Shown: positions 15,761 through 25,595 of the stretch, piece after piece | How the letters are laid out: each line of letters begins with the position of its first letter | How positions within the stretch are numbered: position 1 is the first letter of the stretch | DNA from: Pseudodesulfovibrio thermohalotolerans | Lineage (GTDB): Bacteria; Desulfobacterota; Desulfovibrionia; Desulfovibrionales; Desulfovibrionaceae | Length of the DNA: 64,000 nt | NCBI RefSeq assembly: GCF_021353295.2 | Contig: NZ_CP120635.1 | Location: 683,501-747,500, forward strand | Direction of reading: 5' to 3' | Made by a program: the position numbers and the translations under genes | Notes under the pieces: generated by a model | Told to the model about the DNA's origin: nothing | What the model saw: only the letters and a program-made list of their open reading frames with translations | Databases searched by the model: none

Positions 15761-16075
15761 ATGACCGCATTCGCCAACGCGACCATCAACAAAAAGGCAA
15801 ACGTCTATTATGACGGCAAGGTAACCAGCCGGACCATCACACTGAGCGACGGCAGCGTGAAGACGCTCGGCATCATGCTCCCCGGCGAATATGAGTTCGG
15901 AACCGAGAAGCCCGAATTCATGGAGATCACCGCCGGCGAGCTTTCCGTCCAGTTGCCCGGCTTCGACGAATGGGTGGCCATGACCGCCGGGCAGAGCTTC
16001 AACGTCCCCGGCGACGCCAAGTTTCGCGTCAAGGTCATTACCGTGACCGACTACTGTTGTTCATATATGGACTAG
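15761..16075 (+). CDS. ppnP: Pyrimidine/purine nucleoside phosphorylase PpnP
   Basis: Encodes 104 residues, the normal size of this one-domain cupin (formerly YaiE, DUF1255). It phosphorolyses nucleosides to base and ribose 1-phosphate. Diagnostic segments are NVYYDGKVTSRTI near residue 14, LPGEYEFGTEKPEFMEI near 41 and FNVPGDAKFRVKV near 82. ATG 15761 follows GGAGAGAGC. The next gene begins 9 bases after the stop. Confidence 0.93.
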   Translation: MTAFANATINKKANVYYDGKVTSRTITLSDGSVKTLGIMLPGEYEFGTEKPEFMEITAGELSVQLPGFDEWVAMTAGQSFNVPGDAKFRVKVITVTDYCCSYMD

Positions 16076-16083
16076 GAGGAGCC

Positions 16084-16494
16084 GTGTCCGATCAAGGCCG
16101 TAGAATTGAATTTGGAGGCGATGGCCCCTACCTGTTCCAGGTGTTGTCCGATCCGCCCGAGGCCACGCTGCTGGAGGACCATGAGGTCTGCCTCTTCCGG
16201 TTCAACCAGCTTTATCTGCCCGTTTCCCTGTCGGCCTGCGCTTCCCTGGCCGATGCGCTGACCCAAATGTCCCAGTCCGACATGGGCCCGGAGCGTGAGG
16301 GCATGATTCCACTGGAGTTCGACCTGTCCGAGATGCTGGAGTTGCCGCTGCTGACCGGCGTGGCCGGAACGAGTTTCCAGCACGGGGACATGGTTTACCT
16401 GGATGTGTTTTTCGGTGAAGCCGAAGGGCGGCTGTGTTTTTCCGTTCCGGCCGCCGCCGTTGTCGGCCAGATTCTGTCACAGGTGGCGGAGTGA
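16084..16494 (+). CDS. Conserved-looking protein of unknown function
   Basis: Encodes 136 residues from GTG 16084, chosen because the ppnP stop is followed at once by AGGAGGA 5 bases before it. The product is acidic, with no signal peptide or membrane segment, and has an all-beta look (LYLPVSLSACASLADALTQ; MVYLDVFFGEAEGRLCFSV). I do not recognise a family. It is tightly spaced after ppnP and 13 bases before the next gene, so it is probably in the same transcript. Confidence 0.65.
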   Translation: MSDQGRRIEFGGDGPYLFQVLSDPPEATLLEDHEVCLFRFNQLYLPVSLSACASLADALTQMSQSDMGPEREGMIPLEFDLSEMLELPLLTGVAGTSFQHGDMVYLDVFFGEAEGRLCFSVPAAAVVGQILSQVAE

Positions 16495-16506
16495 TGGTCT
16501 AACGGA

Positions 16507-17304
16507 ATGGATCAGGCTCAGATCTCTTTGAAAAACCGGCGGTTGCCGCGCCTTTCGGCGTTGCTGCTGTGGTGCCTCTTCCTTTGCGCCGTCCCCGCCC
16601 GGGCCGCGGATGTTCCCGACGTTGTCCTTCTGACTTCCGGGGAGTGGCCCCCGTTCTATTCCGAGGCCATGCCCGGAGGCGGGTTCGCCAACCGCGTCAT
16701 AAGCGAAAGTTTCGCCCTGGAGGGGATCAAGGTCCAATTCGAGTTCGTTCCCTGGCGGCGCGCCCTGGAAACGGCCGCTCGCGGCCCGGCCGTTGGGTCC
16801 GCCGGTTGGCTGCCCATGGAGGACCGTACGGCGCGGTTTTTGTTCAGCGACCCGGTCTTCGAATCCGAAAGGGTCTTCTTTTTCCGCAAGGACAAACCCT
16901 TCGATTGGCGGACCCTGGAAGACGTGCGCGACCTGCGGGTGGGCGTCACCCTGGGAAGCGCCGAGGAATTCCCTTTTGAAGAGATCCTGGGCGGGAAAGG
17001 GGGAAAGCTCGACGTGGCCCGGGATTATGTCTCGGGGATGAAGATGCTTATCGCCGGAAGGATGGATGTCTACGCCTGCAACAGGGCTGTGGGGCTTTTC
17101 ATCCTTGCCAACCGGATTCACGCGGGCGAGGACCTTGTCGTTCCGCATTCCCGCCCCATTTTCTCTGAAACCAACCACCTCATTCTCAGCCGTCGCGAAC
17201 CCTTTGCCCGCGCGCTCATGGACCGGTTCAACTCCGGGCTGCGCAAGCTCAGGGAATGCGGACGCTACGAGGATATCAGACGGGAATATCCCAGTCTGCG
17301 ATAA
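16507..17304 (+). CDS. Periplasmic solute-binding protein, family 3 type
   Basis: Encodes 265 residues. Residues 1-34 are a signal peptide (hydrophobic LSALLLWCLFLCAVPARA, cut after ARA). The mature part is a bacterial family 3 extracellular binding fold: LLTSGEWPPFYSE near residue 42, FVPWRRALETAARG near 81, and the C-terminal end MDRFNSGLRKLRECGRYEDI typical of amino acid-binding proteins. No ABC permease is adjacent, so it may be a stand-alone sensor or transport component. The ligand is unknown. Confidence 0.85.
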   Translation: MDQAQISLKNRRLPRLSALLLWCLFLCAVPARAADVPDVVLLTSGEWPPFYSEAMPGGGFANRVISESFALEGIKVQFEFVPWRRALETAARGPAVGSAGWLPMEDRTARFLFSDPVFESERVFFFRKDKPFDWRTLEDVRDLRVGVTLGSAEEFPFEEILGGKGGKLDVARDYVSGMKMLIAGRMDVYACNRAVGLFILANRIHAGEDLVVPHSRPIFSETNHLILSRREPFARALMDRFNSGLRKLRECGRYEDIRREYPSLR

Positions 17305-17351
17305 CCCTCCCGCGTTTGCCTTCGACAGGCGCGCTTTTCTCCCGGGCCTTG

Positions 17352-17380
17352 TTGACAAGGTGACGATTCTGTGATTTTTT
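17352..17380 (+). promoter_or_regulatory. Probable promoter of the gal operon
   Basis: A consensus TTGACA lies at 17352-17357. The -10 box is T-rich and weak (17375-17380 at 17 bases spacing). Transcription would begin close to 17387, directly at the LacI-type operator. Confidence 0.5.
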
Positions 17381-17390
17381 TTGCAGTGTG

Positions 17391-17420
17391 CCGCAAACGT
17401 TTGCGGCAACGTTTGCGTTG
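17391..17420. promoter_or_regulatory. LacI-family operator of the gal operon
   Basis: CCGCAAACGTTTGCGG (17391-17406) is a perfect 16-bp palindrome centred on CG, as LacI-family repressors prefer. A second, imperfect site (GGCAACGTTTGCG) follows with its centre 12 bp away. The operator overlaps the likely start of transcription, a repressing position. The regulator is probably the LacI-family protein encoded at 19855. Confidence 0.75.
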
Positions 17421-17492
17421 AGGCCCGAAAGGGCGGATATGGCGGACAGTTTTCTTTCTCCGGGAACGATTTCAAGAGGTTGAGGGGAAGGC

Positions 17493-18557
17493 ATGTTTTT
17501 CGAGGACAATCCGCACAGGCGATTGAACCGGCTCACCGGGGAATGGGTGCTGGTTTCGCCGCATCGCACCAAGCGTCCATGGCAGGGACAGCAGGAGGAG
17601 CCGGACCGCGAAACTCTGCCCGCCTACGACGAAAACTGCTACCTTTGTCCCGGCAACGGGCGGGCGGGCGGCGCGGTCAATCCCGAGTACACCGGCACAT
17701 TTGTCTTCACCAACGATTTCGCGGCGCTTTTGCCTGAGTCGTCTTCCCCCGCTCCCGGCGGACTCGGGGATGAACTGCTTGTGGCCGAGCCCGAGACGGG
17801 CGTTTGCCGGGTTATCTGCTACTCGCCGCGTCACGATCTGACCCTGGCCCGGATGGACCGCGAACAGGCATCGCGCGTGGTGAACGTGTGGTGCGACGAG
17901 TTCCGGCAGCTCGGCGGGCGGGACGACATCGGCTATGTGCAGATTTTCGAGAACCGGGGGGCGGCCATGGGCTGCTCCAATCCGCATCCCCACGGCCAGA
18001 TATGGGCCACCCGCAGCGTGCCCATGTACCCGGCCACCGAGGGCGTCCATCAGGCCGAGCACCTCCGGGACAAGGGCGAGTGTCTGCTCTGCGCCTACTT
18101 GGAAACCGAGCTTGCGCGGGGCGAGCGGATCATCTTTGAAAACGATTCCTTCGCGGCCCTGGTGCCGTTCTGGGCCTTGTGGCCGTTCGAAGCCATGATT
18201 CTGCCCAAGGCGCATCTTGCCAATATTCTCGAAATGACCCCGGCGCAGCGCATGGATCTGGCCGACGCCATGATCCGGCTGAATGTGCGCTACGACAATC
18301 TCTTCCAGACCTCGTTCCCCTATTCCATGGGTATTCATCAGGCGCCGACCGATGGCGGCGAGCATCCCCACTGGCATTTCCATCTGCATTATTATCCGCC
18401 GCTGCTCCGTTCGCGAACGGTGCGCAAGTTCATGGTCGGTTTCGAGATGATGGCCATGCCCCAGCGCGACCTGACCGCCGAGTCCGCGGCGGCGCGACTG
18501 CGTGAGCAGTCCGAGGTTCACTACATGAACGAGCTTGGCGGCGGGGAGGGCGAATGA
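17493..18557 (+). CDS. galT: Galactose-1-phosphate uridylyltransferase
   Basis: Encodes 354 residues. GalT exchanges UDP between UDP-glucose and galactose 1-phosphate in the Leloir pathway. Metal-binding cysteines are in CYLCPGN (Cys49, Cys52). The active-site NPHPHGQIW is near residue 167, where the second His becomes uridylylated. The C-terminal [11 protein letters not shown] near residue 290 is also diagnostic. ATG 17493 follows GAGGGGAAG. It is first in the operon, just after the LacI-type operator, and overlaps galK by 4 bases. Confidence 0.95.
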   Translation: MFFEDNPHRRLNRLTGEWVLVSPHRTKRPWQGQQEEPDRETLPAYDENCYLCPGNGRAGGAVNPEYTGTFVFTNDFAALLPESSSPAPGGLGDELLVAEPETGVCRVICYSPRHDLTLARMDREQASRVVNVWCDEFRQLGGRDDIGYVQIFENRGAAMGCSNPHPHGQIWATRSVPMYPATEGVHQAEHLRDKGECLLCAYLETELARGERIIFENDSFAALVPFWALWPFEAMILPKAHLANILEMTPAQRMDLADAMIRLNVRYDNLFQTSFPYSMGIHQAPTDGGEHPHWHFHLHYYPPLLRSRTVRKFMVGFEMMAMPQRDLTAESAAARLREQSEVHYMNELGGGEGE

Positions 18558-19858
18558 TGCTTGATACCTCCGCATACGTCGAGGCCCTGCTCCGTGGGGA
18601 TCTGGATCCTGTTCTGGCCGAGCTGTACCGCCCGGAGGAAAAGGCGGCCCAGCTAACCCGTTATCTTGATCTGGTGAGCCGGTTTGAGCAGTGGATCGGC
18701 CCCGGTCCCGTAGCCCTGGTCGTCGCGCCGGGCAGGACCGAACTGGGCGGCAACCACACCGACCATAATCTGGGCGTGGTCCTGGCGGCGGCGGTGCATT
18801 TCGACTGCCTCGCGGCGGCCCGGCCCAACAATGGCTCCGTGGTTCGCATCCGTTCCAAGGGATTCGACGAGGAGATTCTTGTGGACCTGGACGACCTCGC
18901 GCCCCGGCCCGGCGATGAAGGCACCCCCATGGCGCTGGTGCGCGGAGTGGCCGCCGAACTGGCCGCGAACGGCCGCCGGATCGCCGGATTCGACGCCCGG
19001 GTGGACGGCACGGTGCCAATGGGCGCGGGACTGAGTTCCTCGGCCGCCTTCGAGGTTCTGATCGGACGGATTTTCAGCGAGCTTTTCAACGAAGGGCAGT
19101 GTCCGCCGCTTGAACTGGCCGTGGCGGGCCGCGGCGCGGAGAACACCCATTTCGGCAAGCCGTGCGGCCTCATGGATCAGCTTTCCTGCGCGGCCCAGGG
19201 CATTCTTTCCATCGATTTCGCCGATCCGGCCCAACCGGCTATGACCCGGGTGGGTTTCGATTTCGAGGGGACAGGCTATCGCCTGACCGTGGTGGACACG
19301 GGCGGCAGCCACGCCGACCTGACCCCGGATTACGCGGCCATCCCGGAGGAAATGCGCCGGGCCGCCCGCGCCTTGGGGCAGGAAAATGCGCGCGGGCTGA
19401 CCGTGGACGCGGTCCTGTCCCACATCGGGCGGGTGCGCGAGGCCGCCGGGGATCGCGGAGCGCTCCGGCTCATCCATTTCATCGAGGAGACGAACCGCGC
19501 CGTCGAGCAGGCGCGGGTCCTGTCACGCGGCCGCATGGCCCCGTTTCTCGACCTGGTCCGCCGGTCCGGCGATTCCTCCTGGCGGCTCTTGCAGAACTGC
19601 ATTTCGGCCGTTGATCCGCTGTCCCAGCCCATCCCGATCGCCTTGATCCTGACCGAGCGGTTCCTGCGGGGCATGGGCGCGTACCGCATCCAGGGCGGCG
19701 GATTCGCCGGGACCATCCAGGCCTATGTGCCCGAGAAGCGGCTGGCCGCCTACACGGTCTTCATGGAAGAGGTCTTCGGGCCGGGATCGGTCATGTCCCT
19801 CAAGGTGCGCAGGCCCGGATTCGAGCGCATCCGCCTTCAGGGGGAGGGCCGCACATGA
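18554..19858 (+). CDS. galK: Galactokinase
   Basis: Encodes 434 residues of the GHMP kinase family; it phosphorylates galactose at C1. The substrate motif is [15 protein letters not shown] near residue 59, a variant of the usual GRVNLIGEHTDYN. The ATP-binding glycine motif [11 protein letters not shown] is near residue 155. The C-terminal [18 protein letters not shown] is the third GHMP motif. ATG 18554 overlaps the galT stop, and the stop overlaps the lacI-type start, so translation is coupled. The family also holds other sugar kinases; context supports galactose. Confidence 0.92.
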   Translation: MMLDTSAYVEALLRGDLDPVLAELYRPEEKAAQLTRYLDLVSRFEQWIGPGPVALVVAPGRTELGGNHTDHNLGVVLAAAVHFDCLAAARPNNGSVVRIRSKGFDEEILVDLDDLAPRPGDEGTPMALVRGVAAELAANGRRIAGFDARVDGTVPMGAGLSSSAAFEVLIGRIFSELFNEGQCPPLELAVAGRGAENTHFGKPCGLMDQLSCAAQGILSIDFADPAQPAMTRVGFDFEGTGYRLTVVDTGGSHADLTPDYAAIPEEMRRAARALGQENARGLTVDAVLSHIGRVREAAGDRGALRLIHFIEETNRAVEQARVLSRGRMAPFLDLVRRSGDSSWRLLQNCISAVDPLSQPIPIALILTERFLRGMGAYRIQGGGFAGTIQAYVPEKRLAAYTVFMEEVFGPGSVMSLKVRRPGFERIRLQGEGRT

Positions 19859-20883
19859 GCCAGTTCACCATAAAGGACCTGGCCCGCAAGCTGGGCGTGT
19901 CGCCGTCCACGGTGTCTCGCGCCCTGCGCGGCCATCCGGACATCAGCCAGGCAACCCGGCAGCGGGTGGCTGATGCCGCGGAAAAATACCACTATCACCC
20001 GAACCAGCTCGCCCAGTCCCTGCAAAAGAAACGCAGCAACGTCATCGGGGTCATCGTCCCCGAAATCCGACATCATTTTTTCTCCAACGCTATCAGCGGT
20101 GTAGAAGAAGTAGCCTACGACAACGGCTACACCATCATGGTCTGCCAGTCCAACGAGACCCTGGCCCGCGAAATTCTCAACGTTCAGGCCCTGGTGTCCA
20201 ACCGCGTCGCCGGTTTGCTCATCGCCATATCCTCCGAAACCACCCGCTTCGACCACCTGGCGCGGGTGATCCGGCAGAACGTGCCCCTGGTCCAGTTCGA
20301 CAGGGTGGTGGAGGAACTCGACACCGGCAAGGTGGTGGTGGACGACTACGCCGCTTCCTTCGGCGCGGTGGAGCATCTCATCGCGGCGGGCTACCGGCGG
20401 ATCGGGCACATGGCCGGACAGGCGGGCATCGCGCTCAACCGCAAGCGGTTCGAAGGATATCGCGACGCCCTCGCGGCCCACGGGCTGCCGCTGGAAGAGG
20501 AATTTCACCTTTTCGGGGGGTATCGCGAGGAGGACGGCCGGGCCGGAGCCGAGCTGTATCTGGCCATGGACGAGCTGCCCGAGGCTATTTTGGCCATCAA
20601 CGATCCCGTGGCCGTGGGGCTGTACACCCGGTTCAAGGAAGCCGGGGTGCGCATTCCGGACGACGTCGCCCTGGTCGGGTTTTCCGACACCCCTGCGGCG
20701 GCGCTCATCGACCCGGCCCTGACCACGGTTTACCAGCCCGCCTTCGATATGGGGCGGACCGCCGTTTCCCTGCTGCTGCGGCAATTCGCCGAGGGCGCGG
20801 ACTTCACGCCGGAAACGGTGGTGCTCGAAACCGAACTGCGGGTGCGGGGTTCCTCGGCCCCGAGGGAGGGGCTATGCAACTGA
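19855..20883 (+). CDS. LacI-family transcriptional regulator
   Basis: Encodes 342 residues. The N-terminal helix-turn-helix and hinge are typical: FTIKDLARKLGVSPSTVSRA (residues 3-22) and HPNQLAQSLQKKRSN near 51. The rest is a periplasmic-binding-like effector domain (VIGVIVPEIRHHFFSNAI; ILAINDPVAVGLYTRFKEAG). It lies inside the gal operon between galK and galM, overlapping both, so it probably represses its own operon through the palindrome at 17391 and is released by galactose or a related sugar. That link is inference from position. Confidence 0.93.
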   Translation: MSQFTIKDLARKLGVSPSTVSRALRGHPDISQATRQRVADAAEKYHYHPNQLAQSLQKKRSNVIGVIVPEIRHHFFSNAISGVEEVAYDNGYTIMVCQSNETLAREILNVQALVSNRVAGLLIAISSETTRFDHLARVIRQNVPLVQFDRVVEELDTGKVVVDDYAASFGAVEHLIAAGYRRIGHMAGQAGIALNRKRFEGYRDALAAHGLPLEEEFHLFGGYREEDGRAGAELYLAMDELPEAILAINDPVAVGLYTRFKEAGVRIPDDVALVGFSDTPAAALIDPALTTVYQPAFDMGRTAVSLLLRQFAEGADFTPETVVLETELRVRGSSAPREGLCN

Positions 20884-21926
20884 GCAAGCGCAGGTTCGGC
20901 GTCACCCCAGACGGCGTGGACGTGGACCTCTACACCTTGGCCAACGAAGCGGGGATGGAAGCGGACATCATCACTTACGGCGGAGCCCTCGTCCGGCTGA
21001 CCGCCCCGGACAGGAACGGCAACCTGGCGGACGTGGTCCTGGGCTACGACACGCTTGACGGTTACCTGTCGGACAGTTGCTATTTCGGGCGGCTGGTGGG
21101 GCGGGTGGCCAACCGCATCGGCGGGGCGCGACTGATCCTGGACGGGGAGGAATTCGAGCTGGACCGCAATCTGGGACGTCATCACTTGCACGGTGGTCGT
21201 GGCGGGTTCCACAGCCGGGTTTGGACGGCAAGTTCCATCGAAACCGAGATAGGTTCGGGCCTGGCCCTGACCTACGAGAGCCCGGACGGGGAGGAGGGAT
21301 ACCCCGGCAACCTCGCGGTTTCGGCGGTCTATACCCTCACGACCGACGGCCTTCGGTTGGATTTTTCGGCGGCCACGGACCGGGCCACGGCGTTGAACCT
21401 GACCGGGCACGGGTATTTCAATCTGTCCGGCAGGCCGGGCGAGAACTGTCTCGGCCACGTCCTGACCATCCCCGCCCGTCGGTATCTGGAAACCGACGGG
21501 GAGTTGATTCCCACCGGGCGGCTGGCCGATGTGGCCGAAACGCCACTCGATTTTTCGGACGGGGTCGGTATCGGCGAACGCATTGGCGAGGACTTTCCGC
21601 CGTTTGCCGCCCCCCATGGTTACGATCATTGTTACGTGTTGGATGACCGGAACGGGCTGCGGCTGGCCGCCTCGGTGTTCGAGCCGGTGGCCGGGCGGGG
21701 CATGGAGGTCTGGACCACCCAGCCGTGCGTGCAGTTCTATTCCGGTAATCATATCCCGGAAGGGTTGCCCGGCAAGGGCGGGGCGGTGTATGGTGAATGG
21801 TCGGGATTATGCCTTGAGCCCCAGGGGTTTGTGGATGCGCCGGGACATGGGGCCTTCCCGCAGGTGACGCTTCGCCCTGGCGAGGCATACAAGCAATCGA
21901 TTTTGTACAGGTTTTTCGTGAAGTAG
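20874..21926 (+). CDS. galM: Aldose 1-epimerase (mutarotase)
   Basis: Encodes 350 residues. GalM interconverts alpha and beta sugar anomers, feeding alpha-galactose to GalK. Expected features are FGRLVGRVANRIGGARL near residue 67, the first active-site His in HHLHGGRGGFH near 102, the second in LTGHGYFNLSG near 177, and the catalytic Glu in LCLEPQGFVDAP near 312. ATG 20874 lies inside the end of the lacI-type gene (10-base overlap). Confidence 0.93.
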   Translation: MQLSKRRFGVTPDGVDVDLYTLANEAGMEADIITYGGALVRLTAPDRNGNLADVVLGYDTLDGYLSDSCYFGRLVGRVANRIGGARLILDGEEFELDRNLGRHHLHGGRGGFHSRVWTASSIETEIGSGLALTYESPDGEEGYPGNLAVSAVYTLTTDGLRLDFSAATDRATALNLTGHGYFNLSGRPGENCLGHVLTIPARRYLETDGELIPTGRLADVAETPLDFSDGVGIGERIGEDFPPFAAPHGYDHCYVLDDRNGLRLAASVFEPVAGRGMEVWTTQPCVQFYSGNHIPEGLPGKGGAVYGEWSGLCLEPQGFVDAPGHGAFPQVTLRPGEAYKQSILYRFFVK

Positions 21927-21965
21927 CTCAATCCGGTTTTGCGGAGAAACAAAGAGACGGACAGT

Positions 21966-23063
21966 ATGGCGAATGTGCAATTGAAGAATGTGGTCAAGCG
22001 GTTCGGCGACGTGGAAGTGGTTCACGGCATCGATCTGGAGGTGGAAGACAACGAATTCATCGTCCTGGTAGGGCCGTCCGGCTGCGGCAAGTCCACGGTG
22101 CTGCGGATGATTGCGGGGCTGGAGCCTATCAGCAGCGGCGAGGTGCTCATCGGGGACCGGGTGGTCAACCAAGTTTCGCCCAAGGACCGCAACGTGGCCA
22201 TGGTTTTCCAGAACTACGCCCTGTATCCGCACATGTCCGTGCGCGACAACATGTCCTTCTCGCTGAAAATGCGCAAGGAGACCGGGAACGACGTCGACGC
22301 CAAGGTCGAGGAGGCCGCGCGGGTTCTCGAATTGCTGCCCTACCTGGACCGCAAGCCGTCCGAACTGTCCGGCGGCCAGCGGCAGCGCGTGGCCATGGGC
22401 CGGGCCATCGTGCGCAATCCGGACGTGTTCCTTTTCGACGAGCCGCTCTCCAACCTCGACGCGCAGTTGCGGACCCAGATGCGCATGGAGCTGAGGAAGA
22501 TGCATCTGCGGCTGGCGACAACGACCATCTACGTCACCCACGACCAGATCGAGGCCATGACACTGGCCGACCGGATCGTCATCCTCAAGGACGGGTACAT
22601 CCAGCAGGTGGGCACGCCCATCGAGGTCTTCGAGCGGCCCGTCAACGCCTTCGTGGCCCGGTTCATCGGCAACCCGCCCATGAATATCCTGGAAGGGACC
22701 TTCCGCGTGGAGGACGGCCGCCGGTTCGTCCAGGCCGGTCCCTCGAAGTTCCCGGTGGTGGGCGGCCTGAGCGAGTCCATGAAGGACGGCGCGCCCGTGC
22801 TGGCGGGCATTCGCCCGGACTCCATCAAGATGGGCGACCGCATCCGCAAGCTGCCCGAGGAGTGGTTGTGCCATGGCGAAGTGGTGGTTTCCGAAATCCT
22901 GGGCGGCCACTCTCATCTCGAAATCGTCGTGGACGGTGAAAACAAGCTCATAGCCGAGGTGGAGGGCCGCGTGGTCGCCCATCCCGGCGAGATCATCCCC
23001 ATTGGTTTCGAATTCGATCGCATGGTCCTGTTCGACCCGGAGACGGAGCTGGCCATTTATTAA
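21966..23063 (+). CDS. Sugar ABC transporter ATP-binding protein (UgpC/MalK type)
   Basis: Encodes 365 residues. Walker A is GPSGCGKST near residue 38, the ABC signature [15 protein letters not shown] near 135, Walker [14 protein letters not shown] near 155 and the H-loop THDQIEAM near 190. A regulatory TOBE domain follows from about 240, as in MalK and UgpC. ATG 21966 is chosen over an upstream in-frame ATG because the protein then starts [14 protein letters not shown]. It powers the permease pair encoded downstream. Confidence 0.93.
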   Translation: MANVQLKNVVKRFGDVEVVHGIDLEVEDNEFIVLVGPSGCGKSTVLRMIAGLEPISSGEVLIGDRVVNQVSPKDRNVAMVFQNYALYPHMSVRDNMSFSLKMRKETGNDVDAKVEEAARVLELLPYLDRKPSELSGGQRQRVAMGRAIVRNPDVFLFDEPLSNLDAQLRTQMRMELRKMHLRLATTTIYVTHDQIEAMTLADRIVILKDGYIQQVGTPIEVFERPVNAFVARFIGNPPMNILEGTFRVEDGRRFVQAGPSKFPVVGGLSESMKDGAPVLAGIRPDSIKMGDRIRKLPEEWLCHGEVVVSEILGGHSHLEIVVDGENKLIAEVEGRVVAHPGEIIPIGFEFDRMVLFDPETELAIY

Positions 23064-23142
23064 ATTTACGGCCTGACATATATTTGATTTAATTGATAAT
23101 TGATTGGAAAAAAGTTGAGTTTGAAACCTGTAGGAGGTACGT

Positions 23143-24399
23143 ATGAAAAAGGTCTTTGCGAAAATGTTGATCGTGTTTGCGGCCGCGCTGCTGATCGGCG
23201 CTCCGCAAGCCGCTCAGGCGAGCGATCTGAAGGGTGATTTAGAGATATTTTCCTGGTGGGCCGGCGACGAAGGCCCGGCTCTCGCCGCACTGATCGACAT
23301 CTACAAGAAACAGAACCCCGGCGTGAACGTCATCAACGCCACCGTGACCGGCGGTTCCGGCGTCAACGCCAAGGCGGTTCTCAAGACCCGTATGCTCGGC
23401 GGCGAGCCGCCGGATTCCTTCCAGGTCCACGCGGGCCAGGAACTCATCGGCACGTGGGTCAAGGCCGACCGCATGGAAGACCTGACTCCGCTGTTCAAGG
23501 AGCAGGGCTGGCTGGACGTCTTCCCCGAAGGCCTCATCAAGCTTATCGGCACCGAAAACGGCATCTGGTCCGTGCCGGTCAACATCCACCGCTCCAACGT
23601 GATGTGGTATGTGCCCGCCAACTTGAAGAAATGGGGCATCGAGGCTCCCAAGACCTGGGACGACTTCTTCGCCGCCGCCGAAAAGCTGAAGGCGCAGGGC
23701 ATCGTGCCTCTGGCCCTGGCCCAGAACTGGACCGCCAACCACCTGTGGGAATCCGTTGCCCTGGCCTCCATGGGCCCCGACAATTGGGACGCCCTGTGGG
23801 CCGGCAGCCTGTCCTTCGATTCCCCCGAAGTGGTCAAGGCGTGGGAACTGTTCGGCAAGGTCCTGCAGTACACCAACAGCGACGCTTCGTCCCTGTCCTG
23901 GCAGCAGGCCACCGACATGGTTCTTGACGGCCGCGCCGCCTTCAACATCATGGGCGACTGGGCCGCGGGCTACATGACCACCACCAAGAAGCTCATGCCT
24001 GGCAAAGGCTACGGCTGGGTCCCGTCTCCGGGCACTTCCGGCGAGTTCATGTTCCTGGCCGACTCCTTCGGCCTGCCCAAGGGCGCTCCGCATCGCGACA
24101 ACGCTCTCGCCTGGCTGAAGGTCCTGGGCTCCCGAGAGGGCTCCGACACCTTTAACCCGCTCAAGGGCTCCATCTCCGCGCGCAAGGACTCCGACCTGTC
24201 CAAATACAACGACTACCTGAAGTCCGCCGCCAAGGACTGGGCCGGTGACCGTGTGGTCGGCTCCCTGGCTCACGGCGTCGCCGCCAACGAGACCTTCATG
24301 GGCGGTTTCGCCTCCATCATGGAGATGTTCCTGAAGAGCAAGAATCCCCAGGCTGCCTCCAAGGCTTGCGCACAGCTCGCCAAGAAGGCCGGGATCTAA
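23143..24399 (+). CDS. Sugar ABC transporter substrate-binding protein
   Basis: Encodes 418 residues. Residues 1-26 are a signal peptide cut after AQA. The mature start [20 protein letters not shown] and [19 protein letters not shown] resemble glucose- and mannose-binding proteins of the Gts type. ATG 23143 has a strong TAGGAGGT site. The ligand is probably galactose or a galactoside given the operon. A GC-rich hairpin follows before the first permease gene. Confidence 0.92.
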   Translation: MKKVFAKMLIVFAAALLIGAPQAAQASDLKGDLEIFSWWAGDEGPALAALIDIYKKQNPGVNVINATVTGGSGVNAKAVLKTRMLGGEPPDSFQVHAGQELIGTWVKADRMEDLTPLFKEQGWLDVFPEGLIKLIGTENGIWSVPVNIHRSNVMWYVPANLKKWGIEAPKTWDDFFAAAEKLKAQGIVPLALAQNWTANHLWESVALASMGPDNWDALWAGSLSFDSPEVVKAWELFGKVLQYTNSDASSLSWQQATDMVLDGRAAFNIMGDWAAGYMTTTKKLMPGKGYGWVPSPGTSGEFMFLADSFGLPKGAPHRDNALAWLKVLGSREGSDTFNPLKGSISARKDSDLSKYNDYLKSAAKDWAGDRVVGSLAHGVAANETFMGGFASIMEMFLKSKNPQAASKACAQLAKKAGI

Positions 24400-24423
24400 G
24401 AGAACAACATAACGGCCGCGCGC

Positions 24424-24448
24424 CGCGCCGGGGAGCATCCCCGGCGCG
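24424..24448 (+). promoter_or_regulatory. Intercistronic hairpin after the binding-protein gene
   Basis: CGCGCCGGGGA pairs with TCCCCGGCGCG (11 bp) over a GCA loop, with no T-run. Such hairpins after binding-protein genes usually protect the upstream mRNA or limit read-through, so that binding protein exceeds permease. Confidence 0.7.
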
Positions 24449-24476
24449 TGGCGGCCCGAAACAACCGGATTTGCTT

Positions 24477-25595
24477 ATGCGGGAAGCCTCGCGCGACAAA
24501 TGGAAAGCGTTTTTGACGCTCCTTCCGTCCATGATCCTCATCGGCGTTTTCGTCTACGGATTTATCGGCAACACCATCTGGACCTCCATGACCGACTGGG
24601 GCGGCGTGGGCTCGCTGGCACTCGTCCCCGAGAAGAATTTCGTCGGCCTGGAAAACTACATCGACCTGTTCACCGGGTTCCTGGGCAGCGGATTCCGCCA
24701 GGATTTGGTCAACGCGGTCTATTATTCGGTCATGCTTCTGGCCGGGGCCGTGGGGCTCGGCATGTTCATCGCCATCCTTCTCGATCAGAAGCCCAAGGGC
24801 GAGGACGTGTTGCGGACCATCTTCCTCTATCCCATGTCCCTGTCCTTCATCGTTTCAGGAACCATCTGGCGGTGGCTGCTCGCGCCCCAGGGCGGGGTCA
24901 ATGTGTTGCCCAAATACTTCGGCTTCGACCCCCTGAACTTCAAGTGGCTGTCCAGCCAGTCGGCCGTGCTGGTCTTCAACTGGCAGGACATCCTGCGCAT
25001 CCTGGTCTCCTTCGCCGCCTTCATTCTCATCCTGACGGGCGTGTACATGCTCCGGAAAGACCAGTCCAAGGCCATAAAACGATGGCTTGTTCCCGGCATC
25101 GCGCTCGGGGCCTTTGTCTGGCTGTTCGGCGACATCATCCCGAGCGCTCTGTTCATGGAGGAGGAGCATGGCTTCAACCTGGCGACGCTCGGAATCATCA
25201 TCGCCACCATCTGGCAGTATTCAGGCTATACGATGGCCCTCTACCTCGCCGGGTTCAACGGCATTTCCCAGGACCTGCGCGACGCGGCCATGCTCGACGG
25301 CGCGTCCCAGGCGGGTTACTACCGGCACGTGGCCATCCCCATGCTCAAGCCGATCACCATTTCCGCGGTCATCATCCTGTCGCACATCTCGCTGAAGATG
25401 TTCGACCTGATCTTCGCCATGACCGGACCGGACAACGCCGCCACCGGCCACCCGGCGCTGACCATGTACCTGACGACCTTCCGTGCCAATGATTTCGCCA
25501 AGGGCGCGGCCATCGCCATCGTCCTTTTCCTTATCGCGGCCATGTTCATCGTGCCCTATCTCATAGGCCAGTACCGGCAGCGGGGGAGACGTTAG
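24477..25595 (+). CDS. Sugar ABC transporter permease (MalF type)
   Basis: Encodes 372 residues with several membrane segments (TLLPSMILIGVFVYGFI near residue 13; YSVMLLAGAVGLGMFIAILL near 84). The EAA loop DLRDAAMLDGASQAGYYRHV near residue 264 docks to the ATPase. It is about 70-80 residues longer than a typical 300-residue permease because of an inserted pair of hydrophobic segments in the middle (ILVSFAAFILILTGVYML; WLVPGIALGAFVWLFGDII). ATG 24477 is chosen; an upstream in-frame start would read through the hairpin. Confidence 0.9.
   Translation: MREASRDKWKAFLTLLPSMILIGVFVYGFIGNTIWTSMTDWGGVGSLALVPEKNFVGLENYIDLFTGFLGSGFRQDLVNAVYYSVMLLAGAVGLGMFIAILLDQKPKGEDVLRTIFLYPMSLSFIVSGTIWRWLLAPQGGVNVLPKYFGFDPLNFKWLSSQSAVLVFNWQDILRILVSFAAFILILTGVYMLRKDQSKAIKRWLVPGIALGAFVWLFGDIIPSALFMEEEHGFNLATLGIIIATIWQYSGYTMALYLAGFNGISQDLRDAAMLDGASQAGYYRHVAIPMLKPITISAVIILSHISLKMFDLIFAMTGPDNAATGHPALTMYLTTFRANDFAKGAAIAIVLFLIAAMFIVPYLIGQYRQRGRR

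Noticed and set aside
21966..23063. Glycerol-3-phosphate or maltose importer
   Set aside because: The ATPase resembles UgpC and MalK, but the binding protein looks like the glucose/galactose Gts type and the operon is galactose catabolic.
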